DNA of 64,000 nucleotides, from positions 186,001 to 250,000 of the forward strand of contig CAXXFH010000005.1 of assembly GCA_963677085.2 (NCBI GenBank), in the 5' to 3' direction. Both the position numbers and the translations under genes were made by a program. Source of the stretch: G963677085 sp963677085 (GTDB taxonomy: Bacteria; Planctomycetota; Planctomycetia; Pirellulales; Thermoguttaceae). The notes beneath the pieces are model-generated. The model did not search any database. It was not told the origin of the DNA and saw only the letters and a list, made by a program, of their open reading frames with translations. Below are positions 35,709 through 44,921 of this stretch, one piece after another (the stretch's first letter is position 1; each line of letters starts with the position of its first letter).

Positions 35709-36926
35709 ATGTCCAACGCGAAACGTGTTAAACATGTTGCCTTGGCGTTTCCCGTAGCGGTTCCGCACTTGGCGCTGATCATGCAAGGCGTTACCGACTA
35801 CGCTCGCGAGCATGGCGGCTGGACGTTCAGTGCCAGCCCGGCCGCTAGCGAGGGTTTTCCGGAGACCCTGGCCATGGAGTTGCAGAGTCTACGGGGATGG
35901 CGAGTTCACGGTGCGATTGCGGTGATCACGACGACCGCGCAGGCACGGGCCGCCCGGGCGTTGGGGTTCCCGGTCGTCAATCTGGCGGCGACGTTGCGTA
36001 GCTGCGGTTTGCCGAGTGTGATGGTCGATCACGAGGCCGTCGGGCGAATGGCTGCCGAGCACCTTCTTGAATGCGGTTTCAGGCGTCTCGCGTTCTACGG
36101 TATCCGTAGCGCCTGGTACGGCGAACTGAGACGCCGTGGATTTGTGGCTCGCTGCGAGCAGGCCGGCGCCAAGTGCTTCGTGCTGGAAACCAAACACCGT
36201 CGCCGTGCTTCGCAACCGTGGCGTCAGGAACTTGAACGTTTAGACCGGTGGATGAAATCGCTTCCCACGCCCGTGGGATTGCTGGCGGTGAACGACTATC
36301 GCGCGCGATTGGTTGTCGACGAGTGTCACCGACTTGGGCTGAGTGTGCCCGACGACGTGGCCGTGCTTGGAGTGGACAACGATCTAACGATCTGCGAGTT
36401 TTGTCAACCGCAGCTCAGCAGTGTCTCGCGAAGCGGTTGGCGAGTAGGCTACGAGGCGGCTGCTCTGCTGGACCGTTTGATGTCGGGCAAAAGGCCGCCC
36501 GACGGCGACTTGCTTGTCGCGCCCGACGGTGTTGTCACCCGGCGCTCGACCGACGTGATGGCGTTCGACGATCCACGGATGAACACCCTGGTACAGTACA
36601 TTCGCGACCATCTCGACGAACCGTTTGGGGTCGAACGGTTGCTGCGCGTGGTTGCGATGTCGCGACGTTGGCTCCAGCAGCGTTTTCGCCGCCATCTGCA
36701 TTGCACGCCGCAGGATTACCTGTGCAAAATGCGCATCGAGCGTGCAGCCCAACTGTTAAGGCGTAATGAAAAGATGAAGATTGCGGAAGTCGCCCAGGCG
36801 AGCGGTTTTGAAAGCGATCAGCATTTTCGGCAAGTTTTCCGGCGGCTAATGGGCATAACGCCGCGAGAATACCGCCGGAATCAAGTTGGCGATGCTTCCC
36901 ATCCTCTGCCGCCGAACGCCCTATGA
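35709..36926 (+). CDS. XylR-type regulator: LacI-like sugar sensor plus AraC DNA-binding domain
   Basis: 405 residues. Residues 5-275 are a LacI-type sensor with V-A-L-A-F-P-V-A-V-P-H at the start, V-M-V-D-H-E-A-V-G-R-M-A-A-E-H-L and P-D-D-V-A-V-L-G-V-D-N-D. From about 290 is a two-helix-turn-helix AraC domain: F-G-V-E-R-L-L-R-V-V-A-M-S-R-R-W-L and A-Q-A-S-G-F-E-S-D-Q-H-F. This is the layout of XylR of E. coli, a sugar-responsive activator. It is divergent from the Gfo/URO-D/Gfo genes, its probable targets. The inducer is unknown. Confidence 0.9.
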   Translation: MSNAKRVKHVALAFPVAVPHLALIMQGVTDYAREHGGWTFSASPAASEGFPETLAMELQSLRGWRVHGAIAVITTTAQARAARALGFPVVNLAATLRSCGLPSVMVDHEAVGRMAAEHLLECGFRRLAFYGIRSAWYGELRRRGFVARCEQAGAKCFVLETKHRRRASQPWRQELERLDRWMKSLPTPVGLLAVNDYRARLVVDECHRLGLSVPDDVAVLGVDNDLTICEFCQPQLSSVSRSGWRVGYEAAALLDRLMSGKRPPDGDLLVAPDGVVTRRSTDVMAFDDPRMNTLVQYIRDHLDEPFGVERLLRVVAMSRRWLQQRFRRHLHCTPQDYLCKMRIERAAQLLRRNEKMKIAEVAQASGFESDQHFRQVFRRLMGITPREYRRNQVGDASHPLPPNAL

Positions 36927-36960
36927 ACAGGCAAGCATCAATCGAGGCTGCCGGAGACGC

Positions 36961-39900
36961 TTATTCGTCTGGATCGTAGCCCAGGTTTTGCGCCAGCCAG
37001 CGTTCTACTTCGCTGATTTTCATACTTTTGCGCCGGGCGTAGTTTTCCACCTGATCGTGAGTAATGCGGTTGATGGCGAAATAGCGTGCTTGAGGGTGCG
37101 AAAAATAAAACCCACAGACCGATGCGGCCGGTGTCATCATGTAGCTTTCGGTCAGGTGGATGTCGGCTGCGCGTTCGGCGTCGAGTAGATCGAACAGCGG
37201 GCGTTTTTCCGTGTGATCCGGCAACGACGGATAGCCCGGGGCTGGACGAATGCCGCGGTATTGTTCTTCGATCATCTGATCGATCGACAGTCCCTCGTCG
37301 CTACCGAAGCCCCAGTCGACTCGGGCCATCTCGTGCATCCGCTCGGCGAAGGCTTCGGCCAGCCGGTCGGCTAACACCTTGACGAGAATCGCGTTGTAGT
37401 CGTCGTGCTGTGCTTCGAATCGGGCGACCAAGTCGGCCACACCCAGCCCGGCCGTCACAGCGAACGCACCCAGGTAGTCGGTTTGTGGCGAATCATGGGG
37501 AGCTACGAAGTCGGCCAGCGAGTAGTAGCAATCGCGTCCCTCGCGGAGCCATTGCTGGCGGAGGAAATGGAATCGGGCCAACTCCTCGTGTTTCTGAGGA
37601 TCGCGGTAAACAACGACATCATCGCCATCCGAGGCCGCCGGCCAAATGCCGTACACGCCCCGGGCCTGAAGAACCTTTTCGGTGATGAGTCGCTCAAGCA
37701 TCTGTCGGGCGTCGGCAAGCAGCTTGCGTGCCTCTTCGCCGCGATCAGGATGCTCCAAAATTCCGGGATACTTGCCGCGAAACTCCCACGCCCAGAAGAA
37801 TGGCGACCAGTCGATATAACGGGCCAGTTCGTCCAATGGATAGTCGACAAACTCGCGTACTCCGGTAAACGACGGCTGGGGAATCTTGTAAGCGGACCAG
37901 TCGGCGACGAAGGGCCGGGCGCATGCCTCGCGATAGCTGGCCAACTTGGTTTGTTGCCGCGATTCGAAGGCTTCGACCAGCTTGGCCTGCTCAGTCCGGT
38001 TGTTGGCGTCGAACTGCCTGCGCCGCTCGGCGTCGATCAACTGTTCGGCCACCGGCACGCAGCGCGAAGCGTCTTTTACATGCACAACTTCGTGCTTTCG
38101 GGCGGGAGCGATCTTCACGGCCGTATGCTTCGGGCTGGTTGTGGCGCCGCCGATCAAAAGCGGCTGGTTCATGTCGCGACGCTGCATTTCTCGGGCGACG
38201 TGGACCATTTCTTCAAGACTGGGTGTAATCAACCCGCTGAGGCCGATCATGTCGGCTTGCTTGTCGATGGCCGTTTGCAGGATGGTTTCGCAGGGGACCA
38301 TCACGCCCAGGTCGATCACGTCGTAGTTGTTGCACTTCAGCACAATTCCCACGATGTTCTTACCGATATCGTGGACATCGCCCTTGACAGTGGCCATCAC
38401 AATCGTACCGCGAGCCGAGGGCATACCTCCGTCGGCCGCTTGCTCGGCTTCCATGAAGGGCATCAGGTAGGCCACGGCCCGTTTCATCACCCGGGCGCTT
38501 TTGACCACCTGGGGAAGAAACATCTTGCCGTCGCCGAACAGGTCGCCGACAACGCTCATGCCATCCATCAACGGCCCTTCGATGATTTTCAAGCCCGTGG
38601 CATATTTCTGCCGCGCTTGCTCCACGTCTTCGTCGATAAAGTCGACAATTCCCTTGATCAACGCGTGTTTCAACCGTTCTTCCACCGGTGCATCACGCCA
38701 TGCCAACCTGGCCGACTCGTCCTTAGGGCCCTGGTCTTGGACGGTGGCCGCGAAATCGATCAACCGCTCGGTGGCATCCTCGTGGCGATCGAGCAGCACA
38801 TCTTCGACGTGCTCGCGCAGCGTGGGTTCGATTTCTTCGTACACGTCCAACTGCCCGGCGTTGACGATACCCATGTCCAATCCGGCTTGAATGGCGTGAT
38901 ACAGAAACGCCGCGTTAATAGCCTCACGCACGGTGTTGTTGCCGCGGAACGCGAACGAAACGTTGCTGATGCCGCCGGAAATCTTCACGTCGGGAAAGAG
39001 CTCCTTGATTTTTCGCGTGGCTTCGATGAAGTTCACCGCGTAGCGAGCGTGTTCGGCGATGCCGGTGCCGATGGCCAGTACGTTGGGGTCGAAGATAATG
39101 TCTTCCGGTGGCATACCCACTTTTTCGGTGAGGAGGTGATACACCCGACGGGCGATTTGCACCTTGTGCTCAACAGTGACCGCCTGACCCTCTTCGTCGA
39201 ACATCATCACCACCACGGCGGCTCCGTAGCGACGCACGAGCCGGGCGTGGCGCAGAAACTCTTCTTCGCCCTCCTTGAGACTGATCGAATTGACGATACC
39301 CTTGCCTTGGATGCACTTCAGCCCAGCCTCGATCACATTCCAGTCGGAACTGTCGATCATCACGGGCACCCGCGCGATGTCGGGTTCGGCGGCGACGAGG
39401 TTCAAAAACCGCGGCATCACCACGGGGCCGTCCAGCAGACCGTCGTCCATATTGATGTCGATCGCGTTGGCACCGCCTTCGACCTGGTGCCGAGCAACGG
39501 CCAACGCTTCGCTGAACTGTTCTTCGCGAATCAGCCGAGCAAAACGGCGCGAGCCGGAAACGTTCGTCCGCTCGCCGATCATCATGAACGTGCTATCGGG
39601 CCGCACGGTGAACGGCTCCAGGCCGCTGTATCGCGAAAGGTGGTCCGAGGGTGTCGGCACGCGGGGTGAATGCTTGGTGACCTCGTCGGCGATTGCGCGG
39701 ATGTGATCCGGCGTCGTTCCGCAACAGCCGCCCACGATGTTCAACCAACCGTTGGCCGCAAACTCGCCGAGCACCCGGGCCATTTGCTGGGGCGTTTCGT
39801 CGTAGCCGCCAAACTCGTTGGGCAACCCGGCGTTGGGGTGGCAACTCGTTGCTCGCGGGCAGATTGCCGAAAGCTCTTCGACGTGGGCACGCATTAGTTC

Positions 39901-40665
39901 CGGTCCCAATGCGCAGTTGATACCCACGCTGAACAACGGCGCGTGGGCGATCGACGTGTGAAATGCTTCGAGCGTTTGTCCCGACAGCGTCCGCCCGCTG
40001 CGATCAGTAATCGTGACCGATGCCATCACCGGCAACCGCACGTTGTGTTGCTCGAAGTATTCTTCGATAGCGAACAGGCACGCCTTGAGATTGAGTGTGT
40101 CGAAAGTCGTCTCGGGCAGGAGGATGTCGGCGCCGGACTCCACCAGTACGGCGATTTGCTCGGAGTAGATCTTCACCAGATCGTCGAAGGTAACGGCCCG
40201 ATAGCCCGGATCGTTTACGTCGGGTGAGATCGAGGCTGTGCGGTTGGTTGGACCCAACGACCCGGCGACGAATCGAGGGCGGGTGCTGCCGGGGCCGTCG
40301 ACTTCCTCGATGGCCTTTTTCGCACAGGTAACCGCCGCACGGTTGATCGCGCCCACCTGGTCGACCAGATCGTAATCGGCCATCGAAATGGCGTTTGAAT
40401 TGAAGGTATTTGTGCAGATGATGTCGGCTCCGGCCTCCAGGAACGCTCGATGGATCTCGACGATGGCCTCCGGCTGGGTGATGACCAGCAGGTCGTTGCA
40501 GCCGACAAGGTCGCTTGTGTGGTCGGCAAACGCCTCACCGCGAAAGTCCTTCTCGGTAAACCGGTGGGCTTGGATCATCGTGCCCATGGCTCCATCGAGA
40601 ACCACGATGCGCTGGGCGGCAAGTTCTTCGAGGCGACGGTAGGCGGCGGTACGGTTATCGGGCAT
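36961..40665 (-). CDS. metH: Cobalamin-dependent methionine synthase
   Basis: 1234 residues with all four MetH modules. The homocysteine-binding domain (1-330) has V-L-D-G-A-M-G-T and zinc Cys in G-I-N-C-A and V-G-G-C-C-G-T. The methyltetrahydrofolate domain (about 360-620) includes I-G-E-R-T-N-V-S-G-S. The B12 domain carries D-V-H-D-I-G-K-N-I-V, whose His ligates cobalt. The C-terminal activation domain reads G-I-R-P-A-P-G-Y-P-S-L-P. It methylates homocysteine to methionine. Full length, no visible defect. Two minus-strand genes lie upstream but are separated by repeats, so it is probably its own transcript. No B12 riboswitch was recognised. Confidence 0.96.
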   Translation of the reverse strand: MPDNRTAAYRRLEELAAQRIVVLDGAMGTMIQAHRFTEKDFRGEAFADHTSDLVGCNDLLVITQPEAIVEIHRAFLEAGADIICTNTFNSNAISMADYDLVDQVGAINRAAVTCAKKAIEEVDGPGSTRPRFVAGSLGPTNRTASISPDVNDPGYRAVTFDDLVKIYSEQIAVLVESGADILLPETTFDTLNLKACLFAIEEYFEQHNVRLPVMASVTITDRSGRTLSGQTLEAFHTSIAHAPLFSVGINCALGPELMRAHVEELSAICPRATSCHPNAGLPNEFGGYDETPQQMARVLGEFAANGWLNIVGGCCGTTPDHIRAIADEVTKHSPRVPTPSDHLSRYSGLEPFTVRPDSTFMMIGERTNVSGSRRFARLIREEQFSEALAVARHQVEGGANAIDINMDDGLLDGPVVMPRFLNLVAAEPDIARVPVMIDSSDWNVIEAGLKCIQGKGIVNSISLKEGEEEFLRHARLVRRYGAAVVVMMFDEEGQAVTVEHKVQIARRVYHLLTEKVGMPPEDIIFDPNVLAIGTGIAEHARYAVNFIEATRKIKELFPDVKISGGISNVSFAFRGNNTVREAINAAFLYHAIQAGLDMGIVNAGQLDVYEEIEPTLREHVEDVLLDRHEDATERLIDFAATVQDQGPKDESARLAWRDAPVEERLKHALIKGIVDFIDEDVEQARQKYATGLKIIEGPLMDGMSVVGDLFGDGKMFLPQVVKSARVMKRAVAYLMPFMEAEQAADGGMPSARGTIVMATVKGDVHDIGKNIVGIVLKCNNYDVIDLGVMVPCETILQTAIDKQADMIGLSGLITPSLEEMVHVAREMQRRDMNQPLLIGGATTSPKHTAVKIAPARKHEVVHVKDASRCVPVAEQLIDAERRRQFDANNRTEQAKLVEAFESRQQTKLASYREACARPFVADWSAYKIPQPSFTGVREFVDYPLDELARYIDWSPFFWAWEFRGKYPGILEHPDRGEEARKLLADARQMLERLITEKVLQARGVYGIWPAASDGDDVVVYRDPQKHEELARFHFLRQQWLREGRDCYYSLADFVAPHDSPQTDYLGAFAVTAGLGVADLVARFEAQHDDYNAILVKVLADRLAEAFAERMHEMARVDWGFGSDEGLSIDQMIEEQYRGIRPAPGYPSLPDHTEKRPLFDLLDAERAADIHLTESYMMTPAASVCGFYFSHPQARYFAINRITHDQVENYARRKSMKISEVERWLAQNLGYDPDE

Positions 40666-40713
40666 GGAAGTTGGGGGTTAGGAGTTGGGAGTAAGGAGAT
40701 TTACTCGACGAGT

Positions 40714-40792
40714 GTCATGCCCACGGCAACGTGGGCATGTTCGAAGTGCAATACGTATTCACGCCCACATTGCCGTGGGCTTGGCACCCGCA
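40714..40792. repeat. Paired palindrome, copy 1 (left of the MazG-like gene)
   Basis: CATGCCCACG-GCAA-CGTGGGCATG is followed by about 20 bases and a second, degenerate palindrome (ACGCCCACATTGCCGTGGGC). The whole of about 80 bases is repeated almost exactly at 41221-41300 in the same orientation. Confidence 0.7.
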
Positions 40793-40827
40793 CGGCCGAC
40801 TCGCGTATCGGTGGAAGTCGTCGCGCG

Positions 40828-41166
40828 TTATGGTTGGAGCTTGTCGTTGTTGCGGTGTCGGGTGGCGTCGCGTTGGGTCTTTTTTTCGAGGTTCTTGTGA
40901 AACGCGTCTGTCAGGTCGACGCCCGTCTGGTTGGCAATGCACAGAAGGACGAAAAGCACATCGGCCAACTCGTCGTGCAACTTCAGTTGAAGCTCGGTCT
41001 CCTTGCAACTCTGATCGCCGTACGTTCGGGCCATGATTCGCGCCACCTCACCCACCTCTTCAACGAGTTGAGCCAAGTTGGTCAGCTCGGAAAAATAACG
41101 CACGCCGATCGTGCGAATCCAATCGTCGACCTGCTGCTGGGCTTCGCGAAGCGTGATGTCGGGCAT
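40828..41166 (-). CDS. MazG-like nucleotide pyrophosphohydrolase
   Basis: 112 residues from M-P-D-I-T-L-R-E-A-Q. The metal-binding motif E-E-V-G-E-V-A-R and the later H-D-E-L-A-D-V-L-F-V-L-L define a single MazG-type all-alpha NTP pyrophosphohydrolase. Members hydrolyse nucleoside triphosphates, often damaged or alarmone nucleotides. The frame extends upstream through the flanking palindrome, but that extension reads as repeat-derived sequence and was left out. It sits exactly between two direct copies of an 80-bp paired palindrome, which may mark a duplicated or mobilised segment. Confidence 0.82.
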   Translation of the reverse strand: MPDITLREAQQQVDDWIRTIGVRYFSELTNLAQLVEEVGEVARIMARTYGDQSCKETELQLKLHDELADVLFVLLCIANQTGVDLTDAFHKNLEKKTQRDATRHRNNDKLQP

Positions 41167-41220
41167 GGGAGTTGGAAGTTTGGAGTCAGGGGGTTGGGAG
41201 CAAGGAGGTAAGCTTCTGGG

Positions 41221-41300
41221 GGGCCATGCCCACGGCAACGTGGGCATGCTTGAAGTGCAATGCGTATTCATGCCCACATAGCCGTGGGCATGGCACCCGC
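41221..41300. repeat. Paired palindrome, copy 2 (right of the MazG-like gene)
   Basis: CATGCCCACG-GCAA-CGTGGGCATG then CATGCCCACA-TAGC-CGTGGGCATG. Same orientation and spacing as the copy at 40714-40792, about 508 bases away. Confidence 0.7.
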
Positions 41301-41330
41301 GCGCCCGGCACGTGGTGTGCGTTTTGTACA

Positions 41331-41612
41331 CTAATCGCTGGAAATCGTGCGGGGGCCACCGCCGGCGGTCTTCTCGTACTTACCGTCGCCGGTACGCTTG
41401 TACTGGGTGAACCCATGGCGTTCGAGATTCTTCGGGCTCAAGAGATCGCGCTCGCTACGGATCGTGGCCACCGTGGAAATCGCACGATGGCACGGCTTGC
41501 CACACTCGGGGCACTGCGTCAACGGCGCATCGTGCAGACGCTGAAGCACCTCGAAACCTTTCTGGCAATATGGGCACGAGTCGCCATCGGGCTCGTACTT
41601 GTGAAGCGGCAT
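41331..41612 (-). CDS. FmdB-type zinc ribbon protein
   Basis: 93 residues. Two Cys pairs, C-P-Y-C (13-16) and C-P-E-C (34-37), form the zinc ribbon of the FmdB family; the tail is Gly/Lys/Arg-rich and unstructured. Family members are small, common and of unknown role, sometimes labelled regulatory. The first strand, M-P-L-H-K-Y-E-P-D-G, differs from the usual M-P-x-Y-E-Y. It lies 48 bases past the AraC gene's stop on the same strand and may share its transcript. Confidence 0.78.
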   Translation of the reverse strand: MPLHKYEPDGDSCPYCQKGFEVLQRLHDAPLTQCPECGKPCHRAISTVATIRSERDLLSPKNLERHGFTQYKRTGDGKYEKTAGGGPRTISSD

Positions 41613-41659
41613 TGCGCGACTCCGAAAGTGGGGATAATAGTCCTCTCACTCCGTGCATT

Positions 41660-42751
41660 TTACGATGGCCGAGCACCAGCCGGAAGTAGGGCGGGCGGCA
41701 AATGGGCGGCGGCCGCACTCCGATTGCCTAGGCGATTATCTCGGCATTTCCCCCGATACGCCCTCGGCGTACAGCCAAACCGCCGACGAAAGGCCGTGGC
41801 GAAGTACTGGCTTGTCGAAAAGCCACAGGCCAGGGCTACTTGGGTAACGCTCATTTTCGGCTGGGCTACCAGCAGCGCGGCGGCCGCTTCGAGCCGGCAG
41901 CCGTTGAGGTACTGTGTGGGCGTCATGTTGGTCAGTTGTTTGCAGTGGCGAATAAACTGCGTCGCGCCGAGGCCGCAGGATCGGGCCATGTCGCTGACGG
42001 ACCATTCTTCGGCAAGATGGGCGCGATTCGAGCGGAGGTCGGCCAGGAAGAGGTCGACCGTGCGAAGCGTGCCCGAGAGCGACTGGTCGAGCGCTACTCC
42101 CTTGTTGCGGAAAAGCTCCAACAGCAACAGGAAGAGTTCGTTGAGCCGAAGGGTCAGCAACGAAAGGGCATTGCCCGCGTGGTTGGTATCCACCGCGGCA
42201 GCGATTTGCGAAAAGCATCGCTGTAGGTCGCGTGCTCCGTGCCAGACGGGCTGCTCGTTGTGACGCAGATAATTGGCCAGTTCTTTCTGGTCGGGTTTGC
42301 TGAGCACGATCCAAGGGGGCCAGCGCCACGCCTGGTTGGGACGCCGGACGCCAACGTCGAGGATGAGCCAGTGGAGCCGCCCGGCGCCGACGTTGGGGTC
42401 GCCCACGCGATGGGCCTGCCAAGGGCGCGTCACCGTGAGGTCGTCGGGCGCCAAAACGTGGGTTTGTTCGCCGACCGCGAACGTTACGCTGCCCGACTCG
42501 AGCAGGGTTAGCTCAATGCCTTCATTGCGATGCCAGTCGAGGCCCCAGGTTTGCGTCTGGTCGGCGTCCCAGTAGCCGACCGATTTTACGCCCGGTAGAG
42601 CGGTTCGTGGCAGCTTGGCCCCGGGATACTGCCCTCGGGCGAGGGCCTTCATCTCCAATCGCCCAGCGCGCACAGCCTGCCGCACGGGCCGGCACGTATC
42701 GGCCTGGTAGGTCTTCCCGTGGGTTTCATAAATTGGCGGCAGGCTGGGCAT
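41660..42751 (-). CDS. AraC family regulator with cupin-type sensor
   Basis: 363 residues from the ATG M-P-S-L-P-P; a TTG six codons earlier is possible. The N-terminal region (about 70-160) has a cupin-like pattern, W-H-R-N-E-G-I-E-L-T-L-L-E-S-G and the later P-W-Q-A-H-R-V-G. The C-terminal AraC domain is clear: W-S-V-S-D-M-A-R-S-C-G-L-G-A-T-Q-F and V-A-L-A-C-G-F-S-T-S-Q-Y-F. It is divergent from the isomerase/DUF6807/Gfo/Gfo series and probably controls it. The ligand is unknown. Confidence 0.88.
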   Translation of the reverse strand: MPSLPPIYETHGKTYQADTCRPVRQAVRAGRLEMKALARGQYPGAKLPRTALPGVKSVGYWDADQTQTWGLDWHRNEGIELTLLESGSVTFAVGEQTHVLAPDDLTVTRPWQAHRVGDPNVGAGRLHWLILDVGVRRPNQAWRWPPWIVLSKPDQKELANYLRHNEQPVWHGARDLQRCFSQIAAAVDTNHAGNALSLLTLRLNELFLLLLELFRNKGVALDQSLSGTLRTVDLFLADLRSNRAHLAEEWSVSDMARSCGLGATQFIRHCKQLTNMTPTQYLNGCRLEAAAALLVAQPKMSVTQVALACGFSTSQYFATAFRRRFGCTPRAYRGKCRDNRLGNRSAAAAHLPPALLPAGARPS

Positions 42752-42763
42752 CGCGGCACGAAT

Positions 42764-42794
42764 GTTCAAAATCTTTCACTAAACGATATTGAAC
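42764..42794. promoter_or_regulatory. Inverted repeat in the divergent AraC/isomerase promoter
   Basis: GTTCAA (42764-42769) and TTGAAC (42789-42794) form a 6-bp inverted repeat just upstream of the AraC start. It could be an operator for autoregulation or for the divergent operon. The rest of 42752-43008 holds diverged pieces of the dispersed repeat (GCGACCAACGGGAGCC). Confidence 0.35.
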
Positions 42795-43008
42795 GACAGG
42801 CTCCCTGGAGTGTGATACATTTGCCGGAAGAATGCAAGTCCGTGCTCTGTCGGTTTCGGATTGACGGGCAGTATTCTTGAGGCCTGCATTGCTTGTGGAA
42901 CGGGGCGACCAACGGGAGCCCGGCTTTCGGGGGCAGAACGCAACGAAGGGTTCCACAACCAACCACGGAATCAATAAGCACCGCCGCCAACCATGGGAGG
43001 CCAGAACA

Positions 43009-43885
43009 TTGGGAAATATCTACCTTGGCGTTAACATGGAGTTTGTCCGCCACGATGACAAATCATTCGAGTGGGGCGTCGAGAAGGCGGCCGAACTGGG
43101 GTACGACTACGTCGAGCCGATGGTCCACTGGGGTCGAGAACTGCTCAGCGAGGCCGGCTACTTCCATAGCGTCTCGATGTTGGACGATCCATTGCGCATC
43201 CGTCGCGTCTGCGAGCGTGCCGGTGTGAAGGTCTCGGCACTCTCGGCACACTGTCCGTTGTGCAAGCCGGAAATTAGTGTGGAGTATCTCAAGCAGGCAA
43301 TTCGTTTCGCGGCCGAGTGCGGGGCGCCGATCATCAACACCGACGAAGGTCCCAAGCCCTCGTGGACGACGGCGGAAGAGGATCACACGCTCATGCGCTA
43401 CGTGCTGGCCGAAGCGGTTGTGGTTGCCGAACCTCGTGGGATTCTGATTGGGCTGGAGATGCACCAGCAATACAGCAAGACGGTCGCCGGGTTGGACCGG
43501 ATTTACGAATTGGTCGATTCGCCAACCATTGGGATTAACTTCGACACGGGCAACAGCTACCTTGGCGGTGAAGATCCCATCGTCTGGCTCGAACACGTCA
43601 AAGACCGGTTGATCCACTTGCACGCGAAAGACATTACCGTGGACCAGTCCCGACGCCGAACGCGGCAAGGTGACCGGTACGCCCGTCGGCTGTGCCTGTG
43701 GCGACGGCGTGATCGATTGGGCGAAGGTAATCGACGTCTGTCGGCGATGCGCTCGGGATATCGTATTCAGTGTCGAGTGTGGAACCGTCGCCCAGGCGGA
43801 ACGAAGTGTCGAGTATTTGAAATCGTTGTTGGCCGCACCGTGCGACGAAGCCACGCGGCCGCAGCAATCGGAGGTCATGTCGTGA
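43009..43885 (+). pseudogene. Sugar phosphate isomerase/epimerase (TIM barrel) with a single-base frameshift
   Basis: The start is a TTG with GGAGG 8 bases upstream. The barrel reads N-I-Y-L-G-V-N-M-E-F-V-R-H-D-D, then G-L-E-M-H-Q-Q-Y-S, G-I-N-F-D-T-G-N-S-Y and H-L-H-A-K-D-I-T-V-D-Q-S, ordinary for the AP-endonuclease-type sugar isomerases. At CCC (43649-43651) the frame breaks; removing one C continues D-A-E-R-G-K-V-T-G-T-P-V-G-C-A-C-G-D-G and runs to the stop at 43885 with V-E-C-G-T-V-A-Q-A-E-R-S. The shifted frame continues uninterrupted into the next gene. Either a recent mutation or a sequencing error. Intact it would be a 291-residue enzyme of sugar metabolism. Confidence 0.85.
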
Positions 43886-44898
43886 AACAACACAGCAATC
43901 GCAACGTATCGTCGTGCCTTCTGGCTGCCGGCCTGTTTGTCACGGGTGGACTGTTTGCCGGAGTACCGCGTCTAGCCACTGCCGCGACTCCCAAAGGGAT
44001 AGCGGTTGCCCAGGATGGCACGTCTGTCGTCGTGACATTCGACGGCCGCTGCCTGCTGAAGTATCGCTATGGCGATGCGCCGTTTAAGCCGTATGTCAAA
44101 GAATTATGCACCCCAGACGGTGTACAAATCCTCCGCGATTCGCCGGCCGATCACGTTCACCACCGCGGTCTGATGTACGGCCTATTTGTCGACGGGATCG
44201 ACTTCTGGAGCGAACGGGAAGCCTCGGGCAAGCAAGTTGATCGCGGCATGAAGACGACCACCACGATGGCAAACAATACCACGACCCAAGCCGGTTGGAA
44301 CGAAAAGATCGATTGGCTGGCGCCCGGCAATGACGCACCTCTGTTGACCGAGCAACGCGACATCGCGGTCTGTGTCACTCGAAATGGCGAGGAACCAAAC
44401 GCCACGTTGCTCACCTGGCACTGCCGGCTACAACCGGGGCCTGGCCACGATACGGTAGAAATCACCGGCACGCACTACGACGGCCTGGGAATGCGGTTTG
44501 TCGAGTCGATGGACCAAACCGGGCATTTTTTCTGCGAAGCGAAACAAGTCGGACCGATTGTGCGTGGCACGGAGCGAGTAACACCGAGTGGCTGGGCAGC
44601 GTATACTGCTTCAGTCGACGACAAACCCATCACGGTGGCCATCTTTTCGTGTCCGGCGAACCCGCGTTCGCCCGCCGGCATGTTCACGATGCTCAAACCG
44701 TTTGCCTACCTCTCGGCGACGCCCAATGTATGGAAAAACCCGCTTGTGGTTCGTCGCAACGAGACTCTGGATTACTGCTATGGCGTGGCCGTTTGCGACG
44801 GGGCCGTCGGCGCCGAGCAGGTCGAACAACTCTATCAACGATGGTTGCGTTTATCGCCCAATTCACTGCGACCGAGCAATACGCCCGCTCGGCCGTAG
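43882..44898 (+). CDS. DUF6807 (PmoA-like) exported protein
   Basis: 338 residues. The GTG overlaps the isomerase stop (GTGA) and has GGAGG 7 bases upstream, so it is translated on its own. A signal peptide ends near A-T-A-A-T. The core shows Y-K-P or F-K-P-Y-V-K-E-L, D-H-V-H-H-R-G-L-M-Y-G and I-D-F-W-S-E, hallmark of DUF6807 proteins once called methane oxygenase PmoA by similarity. They are common in planctomycete sugar clusters; the function is unknown, although the fold recalls galactose mutarotase. The co-located isomerase and Gfo genes suggest a carbohydrate role. Confidence 0.85.
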   Translation: MKQHSNRNVSSCLLAAGLFVTGGLFAGVPRLATAATPKGIAVAQDGTSVVVTFDGRCLLKYRYGDAPFKPYVKELCTPDGVQILRDSPADHVHHRGLMYGLFVDGIDFWSEREASGKQVDRGMKTTTTMANNTTTQAGWNEKIDWLAPGNDAPLLTEQRDIAVCVTRNGEEPNATLLTWHCRLQPGPGHDTVEITGTHYDGLGMRFVESMDQTGHFFCEAKQVGPIVRGTERVTPSGWAAYTASVDDKPITVAIFSCPANPRSPAGMFTMLKPFAYLSATPNVWKNPLVVRRNETLDYCYGVAVCDGAVGAEQVEQLYQRWLRLSPNSLRPSNTPARP

Positions 44899-44921
44899 CA
44901 TTCCCACCAGGAGGTCCACTC

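Noticed and set aside
37405..39669. A 754-codon open frame antisense to metH
   Set aside because: It lies wholly opposite a clear MetH gene and has no family motifs; long antisense frames are expected from GC-rich codon bias.
42877..44898. A natural fusion of sugar isomerase and DUF6807
   Set aside because: A one-base shift restores the isomerase C-terminus and the DUF6807 part has its own GGAGG, GTG start and signal peptide, so it is two genes.
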